Origin: Marinilongibacter aquaticus
GTDB lineage: Bacteria > Bacteroidota > Bacteroidia > Cytophagales > Spirosomataceae
NCBI RefSeq assembly: GCF_020149935.1
Contig: NZ_CP083757.1
Span: 2,381,501 to 2,445,500 of the forward strand
DNA length: 64,000 nucleotides
Reading direction: 5' to 3'
The notes below the pieces were generated by a model. That model was not told the origin of the DNA. It saw only the letters and a list, made by a program, of their open reading frames with translations, and made no database searches. The position numbers and the translations under genes are program-made. Shown here one piece after another: positions 43,981 through 51,879 of this stretch. Each line of letters begins with the position of its first letter. Within the stretch, counting starts at the first letter, position 1.

Positions 43981-45164
43981 TTGGATTTGGTTACTGAGGG
44001 TGCAATTTCTTCATTCTTCGATACCGAGAGCACAATACCAATGGCCACGAAAGTAAATAAGATCGAGGTTCCCCCTTTACTAATCAAAGGCAAGGTTTGG
44101 CCCGTGACTGGCCCCAAACCCACATTGATAAACATATGGGCAAACGCTTGAAAAACGATACTCAGGGTAAGACCAATGCTCAAAAGCCCACCAAAAGCCT
44201 GTTTCGTTTGGTCAATATTTTTAAGCCCTCTCGCCAATAACCAAAGGTATGTGAACATGACAACAATGCCTCCCAACAAACCGTACTCTTCTATAATTAT
44301 GGAATATATAAAATCGGAATATGCCTCGGCCAATTTATTTTTCACTGCACTTCTCCCTGGTCCCACTCCCACCAAACCACCTCGGGCAATAGCGGCAAGA
44401 GCCTGGTCTTGCTGCTCACTCACACTCCCCAATTCTCCCCCAATGAGTTCATTCCCATCCAAATCGATATTCAAAAACGATTCAGTCCGGTTGATGACCG
44501 TTTCTGTTCGTCCAAAGCTTTTATGCAATACAGCCTTGGAAAACAAACCGGCCAAAAAAGTAAGACAAAGGCCAATGAACACAGAGGCCACCATTCTGAA
44601 AATGTATTTTCTGGGCACACGCCCGATGATCATGAGCATGAAGCAAGTTACCCCCAAAATCACCGAAGTAGAAAAGCTTGAAATGGCCAAAAGCCCACAG
44701 AGAATACCGCTCCAAATGATAATCGGCCAGAGATTCTTGAATTTATCCATGGCATTTTGCTTTCGGGCCAACATCGCCGCCAAATTGGTGATGAGTACCA
44801 AACGAATCAAATCTGAGGTTTGGAAGGTCCAACCCATAACCGATATCCACCTTTTGGCTCCCCCTACAGAGTGCCCAAAAGTAAGCGTATACACCAAGAT
44901 CAATGGCGAAAGCCAAAGCAACACTTTGGCCAATGGTGCAAAGTTCAAGAAATTGAAACGGTGCACAACGTATGTGATTCCAAGCCCCACAAGCACAAAG
45001 GATAGCTGGCGAAACATATAGGCTTCTGAAGACATGGAACTTCTATACGCCAATGCCGACACAGAGCTATACACCGCAGCAATACCGAAGCAAGATAACA
45101 GGAGCGTGATAAACCAAATTTGAGGATCACCCTTCAAATGGTCTTTGATCTTAAACGTACTCAT
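43977..45164 (-). CDS. ftsW: Septal peptidoglycan polymerase FtsW (SEDS family)
   Basis: A 395-residue membrane protein with ten predicted helices, of the SEDS family of glycan-strand polymerases. Features: VGGAKRWISVMGWTFQTSD (the R/W-rich motif after helix 3), a large periplasmic loop with VSEQQDQALAAIARGG and GPGRSAVKNKLAEAYSDFIYSI, and the final GLGPVTGQTLPLISKGG with STSILFTF-like ending. It starts the ftsW-murG-X-ftsQ-ftsA-ftsZ unit, and a TAAATTTG -7 element lies 60 bases upstream. Chosen as FtsW rather than RodA from its place in the division cluster. Confidence 0.95.
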   Translation of the reverse strand: MSTFKIKDHLKGDPQIWFITLLLSCFGIAAVYSSVSALAYRSSMSSEAYMFRQLSFVLVGLGITYVVHRFNFLNFAPLAKVLLWLSPLILVYTLTFGHSVGGAKRWISVMGWTFQTSDLIRLVLITNLAAMLARKQNAMDKFKNLWPIIIWSGILCGLLAISSFSTSVILGVTCFMLMIIGRVPRKYIFRMVASVFIGLCLTFLAGLFSKAVLHKSFGRTETVINRTESFLNIDLDGNELIGGELGSVSEQQDQALAAIARGGLVGVGPGRSAVKNKLAEAYSDFIYSIIIEEYGLLGGIVVMFTYLWLLARGLKNIDQTKQAFGGLLSIGLTLSIVFQAFAHMFINVGLGPVTGQTLPLISKGGTSILFTFVAIGIVLSVSKNEEIAPSVTKSK

Positions 45165-45223
45165 TACACCGGATATTAAGAAAGCTTTTGACGATCAAGA
45201 ACAATTTCAGCCTTAATCTTATC

Positions 45224-45231
45224 CAAATTTA
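45224..45231 (-). promoter_or_regulatory. Putative -7 element of the ftsW-ftsZ unit
   Basis: The minus strand reads TAAATTTG, an exact TAnnTTTG match, 59 bases upstream of the ftsW start and 57 bases past the mscL terminator. No TTTG at the -33 position is seen. Confidence 0.4.
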
Positions 45232-45287
45232 CCAAATCTGTGCCACCGAGAAAAACGATTTCGAATTATTTATTCAACGGTATCTAC

Positions 45288-45316
45288 AAAAAAGGGAGAT
45301 TCTTCCTGAATCTCCC
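45288..45316 (-). terminator. Intrinsic terminator after mscL
   Basis: On the minus strand a perfect 9-pair stem (GGGAGATTC / GAATCTCCC) with a 5-base loop is followed by six T. It ends the sigma-to-mscL unit about 30 bases after the mscL stop. Confidence 0.9.
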
Positions 45317-45345
45317 CATTCGTTCATGGCACGAAAAGGCCTTGA

Positions 45346-45747
45346 TTATTTCTTCAACGCGTCTCTGATTTCCGTCAGCAAATCGATTTCGCTCGGGCCA
45401 GATGGAGCTGGTGCAGGTTCTGGCTTGCGGGCTTTGTTGTATGCCTTTACAATAATGAAAAGCACCAAACCCACAATCACCAAATTGATAATCGCATTGA
45501 TCCAAGATCCATAAAGAATCGCATTCTCGGGTTTCGCAATCGTACCATCAGCAGCCAATACGGCCTCATCCAGCACAATTTTCATGTCCGAAAAATCGAT
45601 TCCTCCAGTAAAATGGCCCACAATCGGCATAGCAATATCACTTACGAAACCTTTCACTACCAAGCCAGTTGCACCGGCCAAAATAACCGCCACGGCCAGA
45701 TCGATCACATTCCCGGTCAGGATAAATTCTTTGAATTCTTTAAACAT
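45346..45747 (-). CDS. mscL: Large-conductance mechanosensitive channel MscL
   Basis: A 133-residue inner-membrane channel that opens under high membrane tension to release solutes after a sudden fall in osmolarity. The pore helix is NVIDLAVAVILAGATGLVVKGFVSDIAMPI, and the second helix INAIINLVIVGLVLFIIVKAYN; a Pro-rich linker and a C-terminal coiled helix (IDLLTEIRDALKK) follow. It is the last gene of the unit that also contains an MscS-type channel. Confidence 0.96.
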   Translation of the reverse strand: MFKEFKEFILTGNVIDLAVAVILAGATGLVVKGFVSDIAMPIVGHFTGGIDFSDMKIVLDEAVLAADGTIAKPENAILYGSWINAIINLVIVGLVLFIIVKAYNKARKPEPAPAPSGPSEIDLLTEIRDALKK

Positions 45748-45765
45748 ATTTGTATCGTATTAAGA

Positions 45766-46740
45766 TTAAAAATTCACCAAAAAGCCAACACCCAAACCGC
45801 TGGCAGACTGCCATCCATCTACAATGTCTTTATCGCCAATTCCGATATAGGTAAAGTTCACATTCAAATATTTGTTGATCGCAGCCGTGGCCACAAGGTC
45901 GAGACGATGATCAATCGGTTTATTTTTTACACCCGAGCTTTCTTTCCATGCCTTGAATGCATTGTATCTGAAGCCCAAGTTTACATTCTTCACCACTTCT
46001 TTGTTGAAACCTACGGTAATTTGCGAACCAAATTCGCTGATGTACTTGGCCTGTTTTTCGTCGCCGGTGGCAATGGGCACACCGTAAGCGTAACCGTCTT
46101 CGTTGGCCATAATGTGATCGTTTGCCACGAAAGTCCATTTATTGGCTACTGGGGAAATCTTAAAACTCAAATAATCCAGCGGGCGATAATTGAGACCCGT
46201 AGAGATAGTCAGATAGCCCGGAGCCATAAATGCCGAACCCAGATTACGCGTTCCCGTAGCCTCGGGGTCTTCGCTTTTCAGAAATTGCGAAATGAAGTTG
46301 GCTTCTGCATAAACCAACAACTTATCACTGATCTCTCTCCCGTACATTGAGTTGAGGAACAGTTTGTCGACATTTCGGGCAAAGGCACTTCCTTCCGATT
46401 TCAAAAAGCCAATTTGTCCTTGAATATCGTTCACCCAAGTATTTTTCCCTTTTAATAAAGCATCGTGATGATTGAGCACAAAGCCCAAAGTAGTATTGCC
46501 TTTGGCCCCATCGTTTACCGATTTCCAAGAACTGTTGAAACCCGTCATATTGAAGTTAATACCAAATTGGGTCGATTTATTCCAACCTTCTTTCAAATCT
46601 CCCTTCAAGTCCTTTTTGGAAAATGCATCGCCCACTTTTTTCGAAGCTGCGTCTTTGCTGGGCACTTCCTGAGCAGAAAGCGAAACAGTATAGCCCAAAA
46701 TTAGCATGACCTTAAAAAGGAACTTCATCTTACTTTTCAT
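45766..46740 (-). CDS. DUF3078 outer-membrane protein
   Basis: A 324-residue exported protein of the DUF3078 family, with a signal peptide ending in SLSAQ and a beta-strand-rich body. The conserved part reads GWNKSTQFGINFNMTGFNSSW and NTWVNDIQGQIGFLK, then repeated amphipathic strands down to a final GLGVGFLVNF ending in Phe, typical for outer-membrane barrels. The function is not known. It lies 26 bases after the MscS-type gene and 18 bases before mscL, so all three are likely co-transcribed. The start at 46740 is the first ATG; ATG 46728 is an alternative. Confidence 0.85.
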   Translation of the reverse strand: MKSKMKFLFKVMLILGYTVSLSAQEVPSKDAASKKVGDAFSKKDLKGDLKEGWNKSTQFGINFNMTGFNSSWKSVNDGAKGNTTLGFVLNHHDALLKGKNTWVNDIQGQIGFLKSEGSAFARNVDKLFLNSMYGREISDKLLVYAEANFISQFLKSEDPEATGTRNLGSAFMAPGYLTISTGLNYRPLDYLSFKISPVANKWTFVANDHIMANEDGYAYGVPIATGDEKQAKYISEFGSQITVGFNKEVVKNVNLGFRYNAFKAWKESSGVKNKPIDHRLDLVATAAINKYLNVNFTYIGIGDKDIVDGWQSASGLGVGFLVNF

Positions 46741-46766
46741 ATAAAAATTCAATTTGTTAGTTACTG

Positions 46767-47600
46767 TTATTTTTTATGCAGGATAACTTTATGTGTTTGC
46801 AACACCCGCAATGGGAAAACTGTTTCGGTTTCACCATCATTCAGTACGATACTTGTGCTGTCGATCCGAACGATCTCGCCTTTTACGCCTTCAATCTCTA
46901 CCACTTGTCCCTCTTGATATCGTTTCTTGGAATAAAACGAACTGATTATGTTCAAGAGTATTTCGCGTGATGCAAAGCCATAACCGATGGAAAACGAAAG
47001 GATGACACCGGCAATCAGGATATTAAAACTGCTTTCCAACAAAGCCGTGTTGATTCCTGCCTGACCCAAAGCGGCGATCAATGTCACCACCATGACAAAG
47101 AAGAAAACACCCATACCGATCAATTTGCCCGATTCTACATTGAACGATTTGCAAAGGCCAATCACAAATTGCTTCACGGCTTCGGCCAAGAGCAAGCCCG
47201 CCATTATCATGATTACGGCAACAATAAGTTTGGGAATGAAATCGACGATCATCGCAAACATATTGGAGATGGCCGGAATGCCGAGAGCGTCTGAGGCCGT
47301 CATGAGTATGAAAAGCAAGACAAAATAATACACCACTTTGGCCACTACTTTGCTCAAGACAATCTCCATGCCCAACTTTTTCACGGCATCGATTTCATTG
47401 ATTTTTTCACCCACTCTGTCGATACCGATTCGGGAAAGCACATTGCGAATGGCCACACTCAAGATTTTGGCAATTCCCCAACCGACAATGACGATTACCA
47501 AGGCTCCAAAAAAATCGATGGCGAAGCTACCCACTTGGGTAACAAACCGCTGAAAGGTTTCCACTAAAATTTCCTTAATGTTGGGAAGAATTTTCATCAC
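46767..47600 (-). CDS. Small mechanosensitive channel (MscS family)
   Basis: A 277-residue inner-membrane protein of the MscS superfamily, close to the size of E. coli MscS, with five predicted helices. The last is the pore-lining helix (IAGVILSFSIGYGFASREILLNIISSF), followed by the beta domain YQEGQVVEIEGVKGEIVRIDSTSIVLNDGETETVFP. It differs from E. coli MscS by a longer N-terminal helix set. Its 5' end overlaps the end of the small gene before it by 26 bases, so translation is coupled. Confidence 0.93.
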   Translation of the reverse strand: MMKILPNIKEILVETFQRFVTQVGSFAIDFFGALVIVIVGWGIAKILSVAIRNVLSRIGIDRVGEKINEIDAVKKLGMEIVLSKVVAKVVYYFVLLFILMTASDALGIPAISNMFAMIVDFIPKLIVAVIMIMAGLLLAEAVKQFVIGLCKSFNVESGKLIGMGVFFFVMVVTLIAALGQAGINTALLESSFNILIAGVILSFSIGYGFASREILLNIISSFYSKKRYQEGQVVEIEGVKGEIVRIDSTSIVLNDGETETVFPLRVLQTHKVILHKK

Positions 47601-47790
47601 TGTTGTTGTTCTGTTTGTTGTCTTGCAATTCTTGAAATAATGTAGCTGCGGCGAGAAAAGATTCGGTCAAAAACATATTCACCACCACCATGGTATCTCG
47701 GATCACGTCGATCTCCGAAACGAGCTGTTGCTTAAGCTTGTCGGCATTTTCAAAGCTTTTTTCTTGGTTGAAATCAAAAATACTAGCCAT
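47575..47790 (-). CDS. 71-residue acidic helical protein between sigma factor and MscS channel
   Basis: No known domain recognised. The protein is helical and acidic with a central amphipathic segment (DVIRDTMVVVNMFLTESFLAAATLFQEL) and a hydrophilic, Asn/Ser-rich tail. It is probably real: its ATG shares one base with the sigma stop (TAATG), and its 3' end overlaps the MscS gene by 26 bases. The position directly after a sigma gene is where anti-sigma factors or other partners are often found, but it has no transmembrane segment; that role is inference only. Confidence 0.72.
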   Translation of the reverse strand: MASIFDFNQEKSFENADKLKQQLVSEIDVIRDTMVVVNMFLTESFLAAATLFQELQDNKQNNNSDENSSQH

Positions 47791-48392
47791 TATTTTCTTA
47801 GGATTAGTAATATTTTCAGCAAGATCAATGTGATCATTGCTATATGCTCTAGGTAGAGCTTTTTCATTTTTTCTTTGGTTCTCAACAACCTCATCTTGGT
47901 GGCACTTTCAGAAATCTCGAAGGTCTCTGCAATTTCCTTTATGCTGAAGTTGTCTTGGTATTTCATGAGCAAAATGGCCTTTTCTACGGGAGAAATTTGC
48001 TCCAAGCTTTTCTGAAGCCCTTCTTGTTTCATACTGAGCAATTCGTCTTCGGGCTCGTCTTCCATAAATTCCATAGGATAGTCCAAAGGGTCTTCCTTCA
48101 TTTTCTGCTTTTTCCGCAGGCTATCCATACAGTAATTATAGGTGATGGAGTAAAGCCATGTCGAAAATTTCGCATCTTCTTTGAAGGTCCCAATTTTGGT
48201 GATGACTTTCAAAAAAATATCGTGAGCCAAATCTTCGGCCTTGGCTTGGTCTTTCACAAAAGAAAAGCACTTGCGAAACACCTTATCTGAATAACGCTCG
48301 TATATTTCTTCGAAATAAATGTTTCGTTGGGTCTTCAGATAAATCTTCACCAACTCCTCATCTTTATATTCGCTCAATTCATTCACGTTCAT
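47790..48392 (-). CDS. RNA polymerase sigma factor with hydrophobic C-terminal tail
   Basis: A 200-residue sigma-70 family factor of ECF type. Region 2: EIYERYSDKVFRKCFSFVKD, LAHDIFLKVITKIGTF and FSTWLYSITYNYCMDSLRKKQ; region 4: LLMKYQDNFSIKEIAETFEI then SATKMRLLRTKEKMKKLYLE. After region 4 the protein continues with an 18-residue hydrophobic end (HIAMITLILLKILLILRK), unusual for a sigma factor and long enough for a membrane-inserting helix. It heads a unit with a small protein, an MscS channel, a DUF3078 protein and MscL. Confidence 0.9.
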   Translation of the reverse strand: MNVNELSEYKDEELVKIYLKTQRNIYFEEIYERYSDKVFRKCFSFVKDQAKAEDLAHDIFLKVITKIGTFKEDAKFSTWLYSITYNYCMDSLRKKQKMKEDPLDYPMEFMEDEPEDELLSMKQEGLQKSLEQISPVEKAILLMKYQDNFSIKEIAETFEISESATKMRLLRTKEKMKKLYLEHIAMITLILLKILLILRK

Positions 48393-48556
48393 TTGAGACT
48401 ACGCTTATGTGAAAAAGTAACTCCATATATTATCCTTGTCATTTATTCGTAATATAACTCTAATTTTACACAATCAGGCCTTCGGTCTATTCCAGAGGTA
48501 ACTAATACTAAAGTTAAAATAAAAAGCTCATTCTCAGTATTTGTAATTTAATTGAT

Positions 48557-48865
48557 ATGCAAGCCAAAGAATTATTACTGACTATCCCCCCGAAAATTGC
48601 CCCAAGCGAGCATCCCGACTTGAACACCACCATCCATTTCGATTTGGAAAGCGAAGCTTACAGCTTGGAAATTCGGGATGGCAAAGCCGAATTGAAAGAC
48701 GGCCTACAAGGCGATGCGGAAGTGACGCTGAAAGCCAGCCCCGAAAACTTCGTCAAAATTGCCTCAGGTGAAATGAACCCGATGACCGCCGTGATGTTCG
48801 GAAAATTGAAAGTGAATAATCCTGGAGCCATGATGAAGTATGCGAAACTTCTCGGCTTTATGTAG
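48557..48865 (+). CDS. SCP2 sterol-binding domain protein
   Basis: A 102-residue stand-alone SCP2-fold protein. The core IHFDLESEAYSLEIRDGKAELKDGL and ASPENFVKIASGEMNPMTAVMFGKLKV is typical of this family, which binds lipids in a hydrophobic tunnel. The role in bacteria is not settled. It is divergent from the sigma operon and convergent with nuoB (22 bases between stops). Confidence 0.9.
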   Translation: MQAKELLLTIPPKIAPSEHPDLNTTIHFDLESEAYSLEIRDGKAELKDGLQGDAEVTLKASPENFVKIASGEMNPMTAVMFGKLKVNNPGAMMKYAKLLGFM

Positions 48866-48886
48866 TGCTGCATGGTTGTATTGTGA

Positions 48887-49399
48887 TTACGATTTAATCG
48901 TGCGGAGACTTTCTTTTGTTTTTATTTTCTCCTGTAATTTCAAAATCCCGCCAATAAGTGCCTCCGGCCTTGGCGGGCAGCCGGGCACATAAATATCTAC
49001 GGGAATAACCCTGTCTACTCCTTTCACAACGTGATAACCGTGTTCCCAATACGGGCCGCCACAATTCGAGCAGCTGCCCATAGAAATTACGTATTTGGGA
49101 TCGGCCATTTGTTCGTACAAACGCTTTATCCTGTCGGCCATTTTGAAAGTCACCGTCCCCGAAATGATCATCAAATCGGCCTGTCGCGGCGAGTTTCTAG
49201 GAAAAATACCGAATCTTTCGAGATCATAATTTGAAGCCATCGAAGCCATCATTTCTATCGCACAACAGGCCAAGCCAAAACCTAAGGGCCAAAGGGAATT
49301 TGCCCGGGCCCAGTTTGCCAGTTCGTCCAGATTCGTCAAAATAACATCTCCTGCTCCGTCTTTGATGTGCTCTTGTTTCTCCAACGATTCAAAATTCAT
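48887..49399 (-). CDS. nuoB: NADH-quinone oxidoreductase subunit B
   Basis: A 170-residue complex I subunit that carries the N2 iron-sulfur cluster, the last electron carrier before quinone. The four Cys ligands are Cys45 and Cys46 ([10 protein letters not shown]), Cys110 ([10 protein letters not shown]) and Cys141 (VPGCPPRPE). The start overlaps nuoA's stop by four bases. The next genes on this strand are not nuoC/D; the remaining complex I genes must lie elsewhere. Confidence 0.97.
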   Translation of the reverse strand: MNFESLEKQEHIKDGAGDVILTNLDELANWARANSLWPLGFGLACCAIEMMASMASNYDLERFGIFPRNSPRQADLMIISGTVTFKMADRIKRLYEQMADPKYVISMGSCSNCGGPYWEHGYHVVKGVDRVIPVDIYVPGCPPRPEALIGGILKLQEKIKTKESLRTIKS

Positions 49400-49860
49400 C
49401 GGTATTTTTCATTTATGACCTTATACGCTTCCAAAGGCACCTTGCTTTCGAATTTCTTCTGGCTGGTGTCTGGTTTCACCCAGTCCAAATGCCCTTCACG
49501 CCAAGCGTACAGCAAGCCCAAAGCCAGCACGAAAATAAAAATGAACATTTCGCTGATGGCATACCAAGCCCACTGCCCTTCGCTCTCTGCAATCAGAGCC
49601 TCGTCTCCGAAAACAATCCCCCAAGGAAAAAGAAAGACCAATTCGACCTCAAACAACAAGAATATGATGGCAATCACATAAAAACGGATATTGAAACTCA
49701 CGAAAGCACTGCCTTCGGTTTCTTCGCCCGATTCATATGTGGCTCCCTTTTCTTCGCTTGGCTTTTGTGGCCTCAATATTTTGGCAATGCCCAATATCAC
49801 GGTCAGCATTAAGAAGCCGCCAAGAATAAAAAGAAAAATGAAAAAGAAATTCTCTGCCAT
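49396..49860 (-). CDS. nuoA: NADH-quinone oxidoreductase subunit A
   Basis: A 154-residue membrane subunit of complex I with three helices. The conserved loop is [23 protein letters not shown], and the second helix [16 protein letters not shown] carries the conserved E in FEVE. The ATG at 49860 gives the family-like [12 protein letters not shown]-terminus; upstream TTG extensions are less likely. A TAGGTTTG element ends just seven bases before the ATG. Confidence 0.94.
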   Translation of the reverse strand: MAENFFFIFLFILGGFLMLTVILGIAKILRPQKPSEEKGATYESGEETEGSAFVSFNIRFYVIAIIFLLFEVELVFLFPWGIVFGDEALIAESEGQWAWYAISEMFIFIFVLALGLLYAWREGHLDWVKPDTSQKKFESKVPLEAYKVINEKYR

Positions 49861-49866
49861 ACCCTG

Positions 49867-49874
49867 CAAACCTA
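49867..49874 (-). promoter_or_regulatory. Consensus -7 element directly before nuoA
   Basis: The minus strand reads TAGGTTTG (exact TAnnTTTG) and ends six bases before the ATG. If used, transcription would begin at or beside the start codon, giving a leaderless or near-leaderless message. No TTTG is found at the -33 distance. Confidence 0.3.
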
Positions 49875-49920
49875 CGGAAAATTAGCCAATTTCATTTCTT
49901 TGAAAAAAACAAAATCCTTG

Positions 49921-51762
49921 TCAGTTTCCGTTCAAACGCACCTTAATCTCGAGCTCATCACCGCCTACTGTCCAAGCCGGCACCCGCAATTCAACGCGTT
50001 TCAGCCCTTTGATCTGGCGATCCAATTCCAATGGAGCCGGATCCAACTCAATCACACTGAAATGCAAAGCCGGATGTGATAAGTTTTCCACGAGCAATTC
50101 TTGCCCGTCTTTTCTTAGCAATAAACCACCCTTTACCAGTTCCACATCTGCTGTGGTCATCAATTGCCAAACGATCGATTTGCTATCTCCATTGAGTTTC
50201 AAATGGTCTTTGATCAGCAACGAACGAGGAGAATCTTTTGTGAATTCACGGTTGGCTTCGGTTACAAAATCACCGAAAACGGCAGTCATATCAATTTTGG
50301 CCTGTGGTTTCATCCCATCCTCAAATTCGACAATATCCGCATATCCATTTACGCGATGCAGCGAATCGTTGATGCTTATCGTGCTGTGGCCAAAGTTGTT
50401 TTTGGTGAGCAAAGTCCAACGCTCGCAGTTTTGGCATTTCCCCCAGAGGTCAAACCCCGTTTTTTCGAGATCATTGTAATTTTGGTTGCCTGGATCGACC
50501 ACCCATCGCGTACCGTCAAGTTCGAAAACAAAAGAACCCGCATCCATATTCCCGTGATTCACCGAACCTCTTCCGCCTTTCGCCCCGAGAAAATACTTTT
50601 CCGTTTCCTCTCTAAAAAAGACGACGGGGTTATCTCCTTTGCCCATCCAAGCTGTGGGCAATCCGCCCGCTTCTTGTTCGAGGTTGATCATGGAAAGCCA
50701 AACCAAACCCGAACCGCAGTTTCTATCCAATTTGCCCAAATGACTAGGCTCTGCTAAGAAATCATCTTTTTTCAAATACATTGAATTGCCACTTTTCATG
50801 GCAAACCATGCCAAAATGATGTCCCCGTTTTTTCCGGGCTTATCTCCGCAGTCGGCAAAATTGTAATACCAACCCGACGGAGCCTCACTCAAGACCTTGA
50901 ACAAAGCACTTTCTTTGAATGCTGGAAAATCGTACACACCGAAATCTGTGCCAAAAGCCGTTTCCAATAGCGACGAGGTCACCACCGAAAAGCCCGTGCC
51001 ATACGACCAATATGTAGCCCCTTCGGGATAAACCCCATCCGGCCCATACTCTTTCAAAGCATGCGGCATGCCATCCAAAGAGCGTGCAATTGTTTTCGCT
51101 GCCAATTCAGCATCCTTGTCGTAAGTGGCGATGGCCGCGGCAATCATCCCTGCATTGCACACCTGATTCCAGTTGTTGTTTCCATCTACCCACCATTGCT
51201 TTTTTTCAAAAGAGGGCATTATTCCCTTTTCGATTAGATTTTTTTGCACCAAAGACACTGTAGTTTTGGGTAGGTCGTCACCTGTCCAATCGATCGCCAA
51301 AGCAAGAGCCAAAGACATCTCTGCGACATCGAGATAATGCGAGGGGTTCCAATCCTTGAAAGCACAAACCGCTTCTAACTCGGCTTTTATTTTGTTTAGA
51401 AGGGCCTTATCTCCATCTATTTTATACAGCATACAAAGCACATTCATGCGGTACAGCATCTCGCGAGACACAGAAAGCAAACGCCTTCCAGTCATGATTC
51501 GCTCGAGTTCGGGCTGTTTCAATATCGCCTCGGCATTCAGTTTCATGGCGAGGTAGTAGTTTTTCACAAGTGGGTCGGTCTTGATTTTTTCTTTCAAGCC
51601 CATTAGCCGCTCATTTGTCAATACCATTCTGGGGCCATCTTTTTTCAGATGTGTTTTCAGATAAGCCGCGTCTATGGGGTTTTGAAGTGTTTGTGCTCGA
51701 GCCCCTATGAGTAGGGCAAAGAGGAAAAATAAATTTATTGTCTGAACGATTCTTATTTTCAT
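49921..51762 (-). CDS. Heparinase II/III-like polysaccharide lyase
   Basis: A 613-residue exported protein (signal IVQTINLFFLFALLIGARAQ) with the two-part lyase architecture: an alpha/alpha barrel, where WWVDGNNNWNQVCNAGM and YPEGATYWSYGTGF hold likely active-site residues, and a C-terminal beta-sheet domain with GGRGSVNHGNMDAGSFVFELDG and RWVVDPGNQNY. This fold cleaves uronic-acid-containing chains (heparin, heparan, alginate or other uronates) by beta-elimination. The substrate is unknown. It follows susD by 118 bases with a hairpin between, and forms a PUL with the SusCD pair upstream. The start at ATG 51762 gives a proper signal peptide. Confidence 0.9.
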   Translation of the reverse strand: MKIRIVQTINLFFLFALLIGARAQTLQNPIDAAYLKTHLKKDGPRMVLTNERLMGLKEKIKTDPLVKNYYLAMKLNAEAILKQPELERIMTGRRLLSVSREMLYRMNVLCMLYKIDGDKALLNKIKAELEAVCAFKDWNPSHYLDVAEMSLALALAIDWTGDDLPKTTVSLVQKNLIEKGIMPSFEKKQWWVDGNNNWNQVCNAGMIAAAIATYDKDAELAAKTIARSLDGMPHALKEYGPDGVYPEGATYWSYGTGFSVVTSSLLETAFGTDFGVYDFPAFKESALFKVLSEAPSGWYYNFADCGDKPGKNGDIILAWFAMKSGNSMYLKKDDFLAEPSHLGKLDRNCGSGLVWLSMINLEQEAGGLPTAWMGKGDNPVVFFREETEKYFLGAKGGRGSVNHGNMDAGSFVFELDGTRWVVDPGNQNYNDLEKTGFDLWGKCQNCERWTLLTKNNFGHSTISINDSLHRVNGYADIVEFEDGMKPQAKIDMTAVFGDFVTEANREFTKDSPRSLLIKDHLKLNGDSKSIVWQLMTTADVELVKGGLLLRKDGQELLVENLSHPALHFSVIELDPAPLELDRQIKGLKRVELRVPAWTVGGDELEIKVRLNGN

Positions 51763-51848
51763 TTTACATAAAAGGTTAGAACGAATTTTCAATTTCAGTT
51801 GCCAATTGGCCACGAAAATCAATCCGCATTCAAGTTAAGATTTTAAAT

Positions 51849-51871
51849 GGGCGGAAAACGTGTTTCCGCCC
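51849..51871 (-). other. Intercistronic hairpin between susD and the lyase gene
   Basis: A perfect 9-pair stem (GGGCGGAAA / TTTCCGCCC) with a 5-base loop starts nine bases after the susD stop. The following bases on the minus strand (ATTTAAAATCTT) contain no long T run, so it may act as a 3'-end-stabilising or attenuating structure rather than a full terminator, consistent with susCD needing higher expression than the lyase. Confidence 0.65.
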
Positions 51872-51879
51872 AAGATCAT

